From NCBI RefSeq assembly GCF_024055665.1, contig NZ_JAMXMC010000007.1, positions 62,001 through 126,000 on the forward strand: a stretch of DNA of 64,000 nt. The letters run 5' to 3'. Below, piece by piece: positions 27,680 through 37,923 of this stretch (positions within the stretch are counted from its first letter, which is position 1; each line of letters opens with the position of its first letter). Source of the DNA: Ideonella oryzae. GTDB taxonomy: Bacteria > Pseudomonadota > Gammaproteobacteria > Burkholderiales > Burkholderiaceae_C. The position numbers and the translations under genes are program-made. The notes under the pieces are model-generated. The model saw nothing but the letters and a program-made list of their open reading frames with translations, had not been told where the DNA came from and made no database searches.

Positions 27680-28398
27680 GGCGACTCCGGTGCGGAAGAG
27701 GAGGACGAGGAAGACGAAGGGGATGCGGAAGGTGGGCCAGGTGGCTGGCCCTCGGGCAGGCTGACCTCCAGCGTCGAACCCACGTAGATCAGCGCCAGCA
27801 TGCCGAAGATGTAGGCCTGCACCAGGGCCTCGATGACGTGCAGCAGCAGCAGCGGCACCGGCACCAGCACGCCGGCCACCAGCAGCACCAGCAGCGCCGC
27901 CATCTCCAGGCTCATCATGTTGCCGAACAGGCGGATGGCCAGGGCCAGGGTGCGGGTGATCTCGCTGATGATGTGGAAGGGCGCCAGGATGGGGCTGGGC
28001 TGAATGTAATGGCGCAGGTAGGCCCGCGCGCCGGCCGCCCGCAGACCGTAGAGGTGCACGGCGAAGAAGACGATGACCGCCAGCGCGGCGGTGACGGAGA
28101 GGTCGCGGGTGGGCGAGGTCAGGCCCGGCACCAGGCCCAGCAGGTTGGACACGGCGATGAACAGCCACAGGCTGCCGATGAAGGGCAGCACCCGGTCCAC
28201 ATGCGCAGGGGCCACCACCTCGGCCACCGCGTCGTGCATCAGCTGCCAGGCCAGCTCCAGCGCGACGGCGGGCGGCCGCCCGCCGCGCGGGCCCCAGAAC
28301 CAGGCGGCCGCGGCCAGGCCCAGCGTGACCAGCACCGACAGGCACAGGGTCTCCGACAGGGCCAGCCCGGCCAGGTGCAGCGTGAAGCCTTCGTCCAT
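27676..28398 (-). CDS. atpB: N-type ATPase a subunit
   Basis: A 240-aa membrane stator subunit with five or six helices. The essential arginine lies in [22 protein letters not shown], and the second conserved helix is [23 protein letters not shown]. The C-terminus is an unusual Ser/Pro/Glu-rich tail ([12 protein letters not shown]). The start at ATG 28398 gives [11 protein letters not shown]; earlier in-frame codons lie in the spacer. Its stop overlaps the atpE start (ATGA). Confidence 0.9.
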   Translation of the reverse strand: MDEGFTLHLAGLALSETLCLSVLVTLGLAAAAWFWGPRGGRPPAVALELAWQLMHDAVAEVVAPAHVDRVLPFIGSLWLFIAVSNLLGLVPGLTSPTRDLSVTAALAVIVFFAVHLYGLRAAGARAYLRHYIQPSPILAPFHIISEITRTLALAIRLFGNMMSLEMAALLVLLVAGVLVPVPLLLLHVIEALVQAYIFGMLALIYVGSTLEVSLPEGQPPGPPSASPSSSSSSSSAPESP

Positions 28399-28417
28399 GG
28401 CTCGTGTCTCCTGCGCC

Positions 28418-28699
28418 TCAGCGCCCGTGGCTGCGGAAGAACCACACCACATTGCCCACGCCCACAGCCAGGCCCAGCAGGATCAGGTTGACGGTCCAGC
28501 GCACGCTGTAGCCGGCGGACAGGCTGTCCAGCCAGCGGCCCAGGTAGGCGCCACCCACCAGGGGCACGCACAGCAGCAGGCCGGCCGTGCCGCCGGTGAC
28601 CAGCAGGCCCAGGAAGCCGGCCTGGCGGGCGCGGGTCAGGCGGCCGAGCTGGCGCTCGGCGTTGCGGCGCATCGGATCGGGGGACGGCTGATCGCTCAT
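28418..28699 (-). CDS. atpQ: AtpQ-like (AtpZ/AtpI family) small membrane protein
   Basis: A 93-aa protein with a charged N-terminus and two membrane helices (LLVTGGTAGLLLCVPLVGGAYLGRWLD, then WTVNLILLGLAVGVGNVVWFF). The GxYLGRWLD and WT...GLxxGxxN pattern is that of AtpZ/AtpI-like proteins, called AtpQ in N-ATPase operons and thought to help c-ring assembly. Its ATG overlaps the atpC stop. Only 19 bp separate it from atpB, so the atpR gene usually found here is absent. Confidence 0.75.
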   Translation of the reverse strand: MSDQPSPDPMRRNAERQLGRLTRARQAGFLGLLVTGGTAGLLLCVPLVGGAYLGRWLDSLSAGYSVRWTVNLILLGLAVGVGNVVWFFRSHGR

Positions 28700-29139
28700 G
28701 GGCGGGCTCCGGGGGCGGTCTGGGCCAGTTGCTGCAGGCGGCGCATCAGGGCCAGGTCCAGCTGCAGATGCTCCTCGCGGGTGGACAGGCGCAGGCGCTG
28801 GTCGCCCGCCAGCAAGGCGTCCAGGCGCTGCAGCAGCGTCGCCGCGTCCGCATCCACCAGGAAGCGGCTGCTGACGATGCGCACCGTCTGCGCACCCGCC
28901 TCCCAACCGCTGCGCAGCAGGCCACCGGCGCAGGCGCCGCAGTGCCAGTCGGCGTCGGCGGCATCGGTGGCCAGGCGGTAGCGGAACAGGCCGGGCTCCA
29001 GCACCGTCATCTGCGGCTCGTGGCGCGGCCACAGCGCGAACTGGCCTTGGGCGTCCTCCGCCACCAGACGAACCACCCCGTCCAGGCGGCGGACCTGCTG
29101 GGCGTCCAGCAGGCAGAGGGTGAAGCCGGGGCGGTCCAT
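28696..29139 (-). CDS. atpC: N-type ATPase epsilon subunit
   Basis: A 147-aa stalk subunit. The N-terminal beta sandwich (FTLCLLDAQQVRRLDGVVRLVAEDAQGQFALWPRHEPQMTVL) is recognisably AtpC, and the C-terminus is helical (HLQLDLALMRRLQQLAQ). It follows atpD by 16 bp and overlaps atpQ by four bases. It is more divergent than housekeeping AtpC, as expected for an N-ATPase. Confidence 0.82.
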   Translation of the reverse strand: MDRPGFTLCLLDAQQVRRLDGVVRLVAEDAQGQFALWPRHEPQMTVLEPGLFRYRLATDAADADWHCGACAGGLLRSGWEAGAQTVRIVSSRFLVDADAATLLQRLDALLAGDQRLRLSTREEHLQLDLALMRRLQQLAQTAPGARP

Positions 29140-29155
29140 CGCGCGTCCTGGGGGT

Positions 29156-30770
<1,615 letters not shown>

Positions 30771-30798
30771 CAAGACACACACGGCCGGGAGTCCTTCG

Positions 30799-31836
30799 AT
30801 GAAGCATGTCGCATGGTTGGCGTCGATGTGGCTGGGCTGCGCGGCAGCCATGGCTGCCCCCGTGCCCACCGTGACGGTGGGCAGCAGCCCGGCGGGTGCC
30901 GGCTTCGAGCTGGACGGCACGGTGGAGGCCCTGCGCCAGGCCACGGTGGCCGCCCAGGTGGCCGGCAATGTGACCAGCCTCGCGGTCAAGGCTGGCGACA
31001 GGGTGCACGCCGGTCAGCTGCTGGCCCGCATCGACGCCCGCAACACCAGCGCCGGCCTGCTGCAGAGCGATGCCGCGGTGGCCCAGGCCGAGGCCCAGCT
31101 GCAGAACGCCAAACTCAATGCCCAGCGCCAGCGCGAATTGCGCCAACAGGGCTTTGTCAGCCAGTCGGTGGTGGACCAGGCCGACACCAGCCTGAAGGCC
31201 GCCCAGGCCGCGCTGGACCAGGCCCGCGGCGCGCGCAGCCAGGCCGCCCTGGCCCGCGGCTTTGCCGATGTGAGCGCCCCCTTCGACGGCGTGGTGCAGG
31301 CCACGCTGGTGGACACCGGCGACCTGGCCGCGGCCGGTGTCGGCGTGGTGACGATGTACGCCCCCGGTGCGCTGCGCGCCGTGGTGCAGGTGCCCGCCTC
31401 GCGCGCGGCGTTGGCCCGCGCCGCCACCCACCCCGAGGTGCGACTGCCCGACGGCCGCTGGGTGAGCCCGGTGCAGCGCACCGAGCTGCCCGCCACCGAC
31501 CCGGTGGCCCAGACGGTGGAATGGCGCCTGGACCTGCCGACCGGCACGAGCCTGTCGCCGGGCCAGAGCCTGCGGGTGCGCTTTGACGCGCCGGCCTCGG
31601 CCGCCACCCCCGCGGTGCTGAGCGTGCCGGCCGCGGCCGTGCTGCGCCGCGGCGAACTGGAAGCCGTCTACGTGGCCCGCCAAGGGCAGTTCGTGCTGCG
31701 CTCGGTGCGCCTGGGCACGTCTGGCCCGGGCCAGCAGGTGCCGGTGCTGGCCGGCCTGAAGGCCGGTGAGCAGGTGGCCGCCGATGCGGTCCAAGCCGGC
31801 CTGGCCGGTGCCACCCCGGCCGGCGCGGCGCGCTGA
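30799..31836 (+). CDS. RND efflux periplasmic adaptor subunit
   Basis: A 345-aa membrane-fusion protein. A signal peptide (VAWLASMWLGCAAAMAAP) leads into the lipoyl half-motif EALRQATVAAQVAGNVTSLAVKAGDRVHAGQLLARID. A helical hairpin follows, then SAPFDGVVQATLVDTGDLAAAG and a beta-barrel. ATG 30799 is chosen because GGGAG lies a few bases upstream; ATG 30763 is inside the operator. It is the first gene of the sulfide-type operon, 26 bp before the RND permease. No outer-membrane channel gene is in the operon, so it must borrow one. Confidence 0.88.
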   Translation: MKHVAWLASMWLGCAAAMAAPVPTVTVGSSPAGAGFELDGTVEALRQATVAAQVAGNVTSLAVKAGDRVHAGQLLARIDARNTSAGLLQSDAAVAQAEAQLQNAKLNAQRQRELRQQGFVSQSVVDQADTSLKAAQAALDQARGARSQAALARGFADVSAPFDGVVQATLVDTGDLAAAGVGVVTMYAPGALRAVVQVPASRAALARAATHPEVRLPDGRWVSPVQRTELPATDPVAQTVEWRLDLPTGTSLSPGQSLRVRFDAPASAATPAVLSVPAAAVLRRGELEAVYVARQGQFVLRSVRLGTSGPGQQVPVLAGLKAGEQVAADAVQAGLAGATPAGAAR

Positions 31837-31862
31837 ACACAGCGCGCAGGACAGGACCCCCA

Positions 31863-34800
31863 ATGAGCCACCCCCACGACCCCACCGACACCGGCGCCGA
31901 GCCGGTGCTGGGCATTTCCGGCCGACTGGCCCGCGCCTTCCAGGCCAATGCCATCACGCCGCTGCTGGCCCTGGTGGCCCTGCTGCTGGGCCTGTTCGCA
32001 GTGCTGGTCACCCCGCGCGAGGAAGAGCCGCAGATCAACGTCACCATGGCCAATGTGCTGATCCCCTTCCCGGGGGCCAGCAGCGAGGATGTGCAGGCCA
32101 TGGTGGCCCGCCCGGCCGAGCAGGTGCTCTCGCAGATCGCCGACATTGAGCACACCACTTCGGTGTCGCAGCCGGGCATGGCCGTGCTGACCGTGCAGTA
32201 CAAGGTCGGCGTGCCGCGCACCGAGGCCCTGGTGCGCCTGTACGACGTGCTCAACGCCAACTCCGACTGGCTGCCCGCCGGCCTGGGCACCCTGGCGCCC
32301 ATCGTCAAGCCCAAGGGCATCGACGACGTGCCGGTGCTGGGCATCACGCTGTGGGCCAAGGACGCCCGCAGCGGCGTGGAGCTGGAGCGGGTGGCCCACA
32401 CGCTGGAGGCCGAACTCAAGCGCGTGCCCGGCACCCGCGAGGTGCAGACCATCGGCGGCCCCGGCCGCGCGGTGAACGTGGCGCTGGACCCGTCGCGCCT
32501 GCGCGAACGCGGGGTGGACGTGATGTCGCTCAAGGCCAGCCTGCAGGCGGCCAACCAGGGCATGCCCGCCGGTGCGGTGGTGCAGCCCCAGGGCAACCAG
32601 CTGTTGACGGTGGAGACCGGCCAGTTCCTGCGCAACGCCGACGAGGTCGGCGACATCGTGGTGGGCGTGCACGCGGGCAAGCCGGTCTACTTGCGCGAAG
32701 TGGCCCAGATCACCCCGGGCGCGGCCCAGCCCAGCCACCTCGTCTGGTACACCCCGGGCAGCGCCCCGCTGTCGCCGGAGGAATCGGCCTCGGCCCCGGC
32801 CGGTCAGGTCTACCCGGCGCTGACGCTCACCGTCACCAAGAAGCCGGGCCAGAACGCGGTGGACGTGGCCCGTGCCGCTCGCGCCCGGGTGGACGAGTTG
32901 CGCAACGCGGTGATCCCGGATGGCGTGGAGGTCAGCATCAGCCGCGACTACGGCGAGACCGCCGCCGAGAAGGCCAACAAGCTGATCCAGAAGCTGGCCT
33001 TCGCCACCGGCTCGGTCATTCTGCTGGTGGGCATCGCCCTGGGTCGGCGCGAGGCCATCATCGTCGGCTCGGCGGTGATCCTGACGCTCACGGTCACGTT
33101 GTTCGCCTCCTGGGCCTGGGGCTTCACGCTCAACCGGGTCTCACTGTTCGCGCTGATCTTCTCGATCGGCATCCTGGTGGACGACGCCATCGTGGTGGTG
33201 GAGAACATCCATCGCCACCAGGCGCTGGACCCGCACAAGCCGCTGCGCGAGATCATCCCGGTGGCGGTGGACGAGGTGGGCGGCCCCACCATCCTGGCCA
33301 CGATGACGGTGATCGGCGCGCTGCTGCCGATGGCCTTCGTGACCGGGCTGATGGGCCCGTACATGAGCCCGATCCCGATCAACTCCAGCCTGGGCATGGC
33401 GCTGTCGCTGGCCATCGCCTTCACGGTCACGCCCTGGCTGGCCCTGAAGCTGATGAAGCCGCATGCCGGTGAGGGCGCCATGCCGCACACCCCCAGCGGC
33501 GCGGCCGGCGTGGGCGCCCGCCTGGGCAACTTCTTCGCCGCCCTGCTCCGGCCCCTGCTGCAGAGCGCGAAGAAGCGCTGGATGCTGCTGGGCGGTATCC
33601 TGGTGGCGCTGATGCTCTCGGTGGGCCTGACGCTGGTGCAGTGGGTGGTGCTGAAGATGCTGCCCTTCGACAACAAGTCGGAGTTCCAGGTCATCGTCAA
33701 CATGCCGGCGGGCACCCCGCTGGAGGACACCGCCTCCACCCTGCAGGACCTGGGCGCCTTCCTGTCCCGCCAGGCCGAGGTGCGCGACCTGCAGGGCTAT
33801 GCCGGCACGGCCAGCCCCATCACCTTCAACGGCCTGGTGCGCCAGTACTACCTGCGCAGCGAGGCCGACCAGGGCGACCTGCAGGTCAACCTGGTGGACA
33901 AGCACCACCGCTCGGAGAAGAGCCACGCCATCGCCCAGCGCCTGCGCCCCGACCTGGAGAAGATCGCCGCGGCCCACGGCGCGCGCATCCAGGTGGTGGA
34001 GGTGCCGCCCGGCCCGCCGGTGATGAGCCCGCTGGTGGCCGAGGTCTACGGCCCCGACGAGGCCGGCCGCCAGGCCGTGGCCGCCCAGGTGGCCCGGGCC
34101 TTCCACGCCACGCCGGACATCGTCGGCATCGACACCACCCTGAAGGAGGACGCCCCGCGCGCCTTCCTGCGGGTGAACCGCCAGCGCGCCGAATCGGCCG
34201 GCATCGCGGTGGCCACCATCGCGCAGACGGTGCAAGCCGCCCTCTCGGGCACCGATGCCGCCTGGCTGCACACCGGCCACGACAAGTACCCGGTGCCGGT
34301 GCGGCTGCAACTGCCGCGCGACAGCCAGATCGGCCTGGACGCGCTGCTGGCCCTGCCGCTCAAGGCCGCCAACGGCCAGCTGGTGCCGCTGTCGGAGCTG
34401 GTGCGGGTGGAGACCGGTGTGATCGACAAGCCGCTCTACACCAAGGACCTGCACCCGGTCAGCTACGTCTTCGGCGACATGGCCGGCAAGCTGGATTCGC
34501 CGCTGTACGGCCTGTTCGCCATCCGCCCGCACCTGAAGGATGCGGTGCCAGCCGGCCACGGCACGCTGGGCGAGTACTGGATCCACCAGCCCTCCGACCC
34601 CTTCACGCAGTACGCGATCAAGTGGGACGGCGAGTGGCAGATCACCTACGAGACCTTCCGCGACATGGGCGCGGCCTACGGGGTGGGCCTGATCCTGATC
34701 TACCTGCTGGTGGTGGCGCAGTTCAAGAGCTACGGCACGCCGCTGATCATCATGGCGCCCATCCCGCTGACCCTCATCGGCGTGATGCCGGGCCATGCCC

Positions 34801-35144
34801 TGCTGGGCGCGCAGTTCACCGCCACCAGCATGATCGGCATGATCGCGCTGGCCGGCATCATCGTGCGCAACTCCATCCTGCTGGTGGACTTCATCGAGCT
34901 GCAGCTGGCCCAGGGCGTGCCCTTCCAGACGGCGGTGATCGAGTCGGCCCGGGTGCGCGCCCAGCCCATCGCCCTGACCGCGCTGGCGGCCATGATCGGC
35001 GCCTTCTTCATCCTCGACGACCCGATCTTCAACGGCCTGGCCGTCTCGCTGATCTTCGGCATCCTCGTCTCCACCCTGCTCACGCTGGTGGTGATCCCGG
35101 TCCTCTACTACGCGATGCTGCGGCATCGCCATGAAGCTGCGTAA
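31863..35144 (+). CDS. RND efflux permease
   Basis: A 1093-aa inner-membrane proton antiporter of the AcrB/HAE1 superfamily. It has twelve predicted helices and two large periplasmic loops. The proton-relay aspartates D440-D441 lie in ILVDDAIVVVENIHRH. N-terminal EEEPQINVTMANVLIPFPGASSEDV and the second-half GMIALAGIIVRNSILLVDFIE are standard. The substrate is unknown. It is encoded between a persulfide-type operator and an SQR-like enzyme with OsmC and rhodanese downstream, so a sulfur species or a toxic thiol adduct is the likeliest cargo; this is inference. The heavy-metal CusA Met pattern was not noticed. Confidence 0.9.
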   Translation: MSHPHDPTDTGAEPVLGISGRLARAFQANAITPLLALVALLLGLFAVLVTPREEEPQINVTMANVLIPFPGASSEDVQAMVARPAEQVLSQIADIEHTTSVSQPGMAVLTVQYKVGVPRTEALVRLYDVLNANSDWLPAGLGTLAPIVKPKGIDDVPVLGITLWAKDARSGVELERVAHTLEAELKRVPGTREVQTIGGPGRAVNVALDPSRLRERGVDVMSLKASLQAANQGMPAGAVVQPQGNQLLTVETGQFLRNADEVGDIVVGVHAGKPVYLREVAQITPGAAQPSHLVWYTPGSAPLSPEESASAPAGQVYPALTLTVTKKPGQNAVDVARAARARVDELRNAVIPDGVEVSISRDYGETAAEKANKLIQKLAFATGSVILLVGIALGRREAIIVGSAVILTLTVTLFASWAWGFTLNRVSLFALIFSIGILVDDAIVVVENIHRHQALDPHKPLREIIPVAVDEVGGPTILATMTVIGALLPMAFVTGLMGPYMSPIPINSSLGMALSLAIAFTVTPWLALKLMKPHAGEGAMPHTPSGAAGVGARLGNFFAALLRPLLQSAKKRWMLLGGILVALMLSVGLTLVQWVVLKMLPFDNKSEFQVIVNMPAGTPLEDTASTLQDLGAFLSRQAEVRDLQGYAGTASPITFNGLVRQYYLRSEADQGDLQVNLVDKHHRSEKSHAIAQRLRPDLEKIAAAHGARIQVVEVPPGPPVMSPLVAEVYGPDEAGRQAVAAQVARAFHATPDIVGIDTTLKEDAPRAFLRVNRQRAESAGIAVATIAQTVQAALSGTDAAWLHTGHDKYPVPVRLQLPRDSQIGLDALLALPLKAANGQLVPLSELVRVETGVIDKPLYTKDLHPVSYVFGDMAGKLDSPLYGLFAIRPHLKDAVPAGHGTLGEYWIHQPSDPFTQYAIKWDGEWQITYETFRDMGAAYGVGLILIYLLVVAQFKSYGTPLIIMAPIPLTLIGVMPGHALLGAQFTATSMIGMIALAGIIVRNSILLVDFIELQLAQGVPFQTAVIESARVRAQPIALTALAAMIGAFFILDDPIFNGLAVSLIFGILVSTLLTLVVIPVLYYAMLRHRHEAA

Positions 35145-35179
35145 CCGCCGTCGCCAGAACGGCACTTCAGGAGACAACC

Positions 35180-36469
35180 ATGGCCCACATCGTCATCATC
35201 GGCGCCGGCATCGGCGGCATGCCCTGCGCTTACGAGCTGCGCGAAATGCTCCCCAAGGAGCACCGGATCACCGTGGTCAGCGCGGTGGACTACTTCCAGT
35301 TCGTGCCCTCCAACCCCTGGATCGCGGTGGGCTGGCGCCAGCGCGAGGAGATCGTGCTCAAGATCGCCCCGCTGCTGGAGAAGAAGGGCATCGCCTTCAT
35401 CCCTTCGGCCGTCTCCGCCATCGATGCGCCGGGCAACCAGCTCACGCTGGCCAATGGGCAGACCCTGGCCTATGACTACCTGGTGATCACCACCGGCCCC
35501 AAGCTCAGCTTCGACGAGGTGCCGGGCGCCGGCCCGGCGGCCCATGGCGGCGGCGGCCACACCCACTCGGTGTGCTCGGTGGACCATGCCGAGGCCTTTT
35601 GGCGCGACTACCAGGAGTTCCTGAAGAACCCGGGTCCGATCATCGTCGGTGCCATGCCCGGGGCCAGCTGCTTCGGCCCGGCCTACGAGTTCGCCTTCAT
35701 CGTCGATGCCGACCTGCGCAAGCGCAAGCTGCGCCACAAGGTGCCGATGACCTATGTCACCAGCGAGCCCTACATCGGCCACCTGGGCCTGGGCGGCGTG
35801 GGCGACAGCAAGTCCATGCTGGAGAGCGAGCTGCGCAACCACGACATCAAGTGGATCACCAGTGCCAAGACCACCCAGGTCGAGGCGGGCAAGCTCTTCA
35901 CCACCCAGCTCGACGACCAGGGCAATGTGCTCAAGCAGCATGAGCTGCCCTTCCAGCTGGCCATGATGCTGCCGGCCTTCAAGGGCGTCGAGCCGGTGGC
36001 CGCGGTGCCCAACCTGTGCAACCCGCGCGGCTTCGTGCTGATCGACGAGTACCAGCGCAGCAAGGCGTACAAGAACATCTTCTCGGCCGGCGTCTGCGTG
36101 GCCATCCCGCCGGTGGAGGTGACCCCGGTGCCCACCGGCGCGCCCAAGACGGGCTACATGATCGAGACCATGACCTCGGCCATCGCCCACAACATCGCCG
36201 ACGAGCTGGCCGGCCGCCCGGCCACCGCCCAGGGCACCTGGAACGCCATCTGCCTGGCCGACATGGGCGACACCGGCGCCGCCTTCGTGGCCCTGCCGCA
36301 GATCCCGCCGCGCAATGTCAACTGGTTCAAGAAGGGCAAGTGGGTGCACCTGGCCAAGGTGGCCTTCGAGAAGTACTTCCTCTCGAAGATGAAGTCCGGC
36401 AACTCCGAACCCATCTACGAGAAGTACGTGCTCAAGGCCCTGGGCATCGTGCGCCTGACCGACCGCTGA
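35180..36469 (+). CDS. Sulfide:quinone oxidoreductase-like flavoprotein
   Basis: A 429-aa NAD(P)/FAD-dependent oxidoreductase of the SQR/flavocytochrome c family. The FAD-binding motif is IVIIGAGIGGMPCAYEL. The segment PGASCFGPAYEF (Cys near 164) corresponds to the first redox cysteine of SQRs. Further cysteines are near 280 (NLCNPRGF) and 306 (SAGVCVAIPPVE), in the region of the second FAD motif. A membrane-associating C-terminus follows (WFKKGKWVHLAKVAFEKYFL). It would oxidise sulfide to sulfane sulfur and reduce quinone at the inner membrane. Its partners in the operon (OsmC, rhodanese, CsoR-like repressor) support this over a generic NADH dehydrogenase. Confidence 0.82.
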   Translation: MAHIVIIGAGIGGMPCAYELREMLPKEHRITVVSAVDYFQFVPSNPWIAVGWRQREEIVLKIAPLLEKKGIAFIPSAVSAIDAPGNQLTLANGQTLAYDYLVITTGPKLSFDEVPGAGPAAHGGGGHTHSVCSVDHAEAFWRDYQEFLKNPGPIIVGAMPGASCFGPAYEFAFIVDADLRKRKLRHKVPMTYVTSEPYIGHLGLGGVGDSKSMLESELRNHDIKWITSAKTTQVEAGKLFTTQLDDQGNVLKQHELPFQLAMMLPAFKGVEPVAAVPNLCNPRGFVLIDEYQRSKAYKNIFSAGVCVAIPPVEVTPVPTGAPKTGYMIETMTSAIAHNIADELAGRPATAQGTWNAICLADMGDTGAAFVALPQIPPRNVNWFKKGKWVHLAKVAFEKYFLSKMKSGNSEPIYEKYVLKALGIVRLTDR

Positions 36470-36503
36470 TCCCCCGTTTTTTCGTGTCCACAGGGAGCTT
36501 CCC

Positions 36504-36734
36504 ATGACCATCACCCGCCTGCTGCGCATCATCCCCGGCCTGTTCATCCTGCTGTCCCTGGCCCTGGGCGTGGAGGGCAGCCCCCTGTTCGTGAACAAGT
36601 GGTGGCTGGCCTTCACCGCCTTCGTTGGCCTGAACCTGCTGCAGTTTGGCTTCACCAACGTCTGTCCGATGGCCCTCATCCTGAAGAAGCTGGGGGTGCC
36701 CGAGGGCGACGGCGCTGCCTGCTGCAGCCGCTGA
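36504..36734 (+). CDS. DUF2892 (YgaP-type) small membrane protein
   Basis: A 76-aa protein with two hydrophobic segments (LLRIIPGLFILLSLALGV and WWLAFTAFVGLNLLQFGFTNVCPMALIL), matching the DUF2892 or YgaP transmembrane domain. It carries a Cys in NVCPM and a C-terminal ACCSR. In many bacteria this domain is fused to or beside a rhodanese, and here a rhodanese is encoded three genes later. A role in passing sulfane sulfur at the membrane is inferred. Confidence 0.8.
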   Translation: MTITRLLRIIPGLFILLSLALGVEGSPLFVNKWWLAFTAFVGLNLLQFGFTNVCPMALILKKLGVPEGDGAACCSR

Positions 36735-36804
36735 GCCCGCCTTCGGGGGACGGGCCACCGGTCCGATCCCCCCTCGAATGCCCCCTCTGCAGGAAGACCT
36801 CACA

Positions 36805-37143
36805 ATGGCAGCTTCTCAAACGGAATCCACTCCCCCCGAGGAGCCCTGTGCCATGTCGATGTTGACCGACGATAAGACCCGCACCGACCTGCTCAACCGC
36901 CTGAAGCGCGCCGAAGGCCAGCTGCGCGGCATCCAGCGCATGATCGAGGAAGGCCAGCCCTGCCAGGACGTGGCCAGCCAGATGGCGGCGGTGCGCAAGG
37001 CGCTGGACAGCACCTATGTGCGCATGACCGTGTGCTTCATGGAGCAGGAGCTGGGCGCCCACCTGGGGTCCAACCCCAAGGGCCGCAAGCAGCTCACCGA
37101 AGTGCTGGGCGAAGTCCAGACCCTGCTGGGCAAGGTGCGTTGA
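36805..37143 (+). CDS. CsoR/CstR-family repressor, probable persulfide sensor
   Basis: A 112-aa DUF156 protein with the family helix LLNRLKRAEGQLRGIQRMIEEGQPC. Conserved Cys53 (QPCQDV) is followed 24 residues later by Cys77 (MTVCFMEQEL). The copper ligands of CsoR (a His 25 and a Cys 29 residues after the first Cys) are Phe and Glu here, so Cu(I) sensing is unlikely. A dithiol switch for persulfides, as in CstR, fits better, although the Cys spacing differs from CstR. ATG 36805 follows an AGGAAG site; ATG 36778 and 36853 are alternatives. It presumably binds the ATACCC-N4-GGGTAT sites at 16545, 30755 and 43908. Confidence 0.85.
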   Translation: MAASQTESTPPEEPCAMSMLTDDKTRTDLLNRLKRAEGQLRGIQRMIEEGQPCQDVASQMAAVRKALDSTYVRMTVCFMEQELGAHLGSNPKGRKQLTEVLGEVQTLLGKVR

Positions 37144-37180
37144 ACAGCCGCCCGCCGATCCCCTGTTGCCGGAGACCCCG

Positions 37181-37627
37181 ATGAGCCAGGATGCCGTGAC
37201 CGTTCGCCTGACCCAGGTGCAGGATTACCAGTTCGACGTGGATTTCGGTGCCGGCATCCCGGCGCTGCGCTGCGACGAGCCGCCGCCGCTGGGCCAGAAC
37301 CAGGGCCCTTCGCCCATGCACCTGTTGGCCGCCGCGGTGGCCAACTGCCTGTCGGACTCGCTGCTGTTTGCACTGCGCAAGTTCAAGCAGCAGCCCGAGC
37401 CGCTGCACACCGAGGTCTCGGCCGATGTGGGCCGCAACGCCGAGGGCCGCCTGCGGGTGCTGGGCATGCGCGCCACGCTGACGCTGGGCGTGCCCGCGGC
37501 CGCGCTGGAGCACCTGGACCGGGTGCTGGCCAGCTTCGAGCAGTACTGCACCGTCACCCAAAGCGTGGCCCAGGGTTTCCCGGTGGAAATCCAGGTGCTC
37601 GACGCCACCGGAGTCCGATTGAAATGA
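37181..37627 (+). CDS. OsmC family protein
   Basis: A 148-aa OsmC/Ohr-fold protein. The segment GQNQGPSPMHLLAAAVANCLSDSLLFALRKF carries the single conserved Cys (about residue 66) that follows the GPSPxxLLAAAxxxC motif, and Glu and Arg of the fold are plausible. Lacking the second Ohr Cys in the usual place, it is closer to general OsmC proteins, which act on peroxides or other reactive species, including polysulfides. It follows the repressor gene by 37 bp and its stop overlaps the rhodanese start by four bases. Confidence 0.82.
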   Translation: MSQDAVTVRLTQVQDYQFDVDFGAGIPALRCDEPPPLGQNQGPSPMHLLAAAVANCLSDSLLFALRKFKQQPEPLHTEVSADVGRNAEGRLRVLGMRATLTLGVPAAALEHLDRVLASFEQYCTVTQSVAQGFPVEIQVLDATGVRLK

Positions 37628-37905
37628 GCTCTCCCGACCCCCTGCTGATCGATGTGCGTTCCCCCGGCGAATACGCTGGCGGCTACCTGGACGGCGCGGT
37701 GAACCTGCCGCTGGACCAGCTGCAGGCCGGCATCGCCCGGGTGGCGCCGGACCTGAGCCAGCCCATCGTGCTGTACTGCGCCTCGGGCGGTCGTTCGGGC
37801 ATGGGCTGCATGCTGCTGCAGCAGATGGGCTACCGCCAGGTCAGCAACGGTGGCGGCATCGGCATGCTGGCCATGAGCAGCCAGCGGCCTGTGCGTCGAC
37901 TCTGA
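37624..37905 (+). CDS. Single-domain rhodanese (sulfurtransferase)
   Basis: A 93-aa rhodanese domain. It shows LLIDVRSPGEYAGGYLDGAVNLPLDQL and the active-site loop YCASGGRSGMG, whose Cys carries the persulfide. It would move sulfane sulfur made by the SQR to thiol acceptors such as glutathione or feed a dioxygenase. Its ATG overlaps the OsmC stop. It is the last gene of the operon and converges with the sensor kinase 18 bp away. Confidence 0.88.
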   Translation: MSSPDPLLIDVRSPGEYAGGYLDGAVNLPLDQLQAGIARVAPDLSQPIVLYCASGGRSGMGCMLLQQMGYRQVSNGGGIGMLAMSSQRPVRRL

Positions 37906-37923
37906 GGCGCTCTTCGCCACGCC

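Noticed and set aside
31863..35144. Heavy-metal (CusA-type) RND pump
   Set aside because: I noticed no metal-binding Met/His pattern or Cus-type partner genes; the operon context is sulfur metabolism.
36805..37143. Copper sensor (CsoR) as the function of the DUF156 protein
   Set aside because: The His and second Cys of the Cu(I) site are Phe and Glu, and the neighbours are sulfur genes with no copper pump or chaperone.
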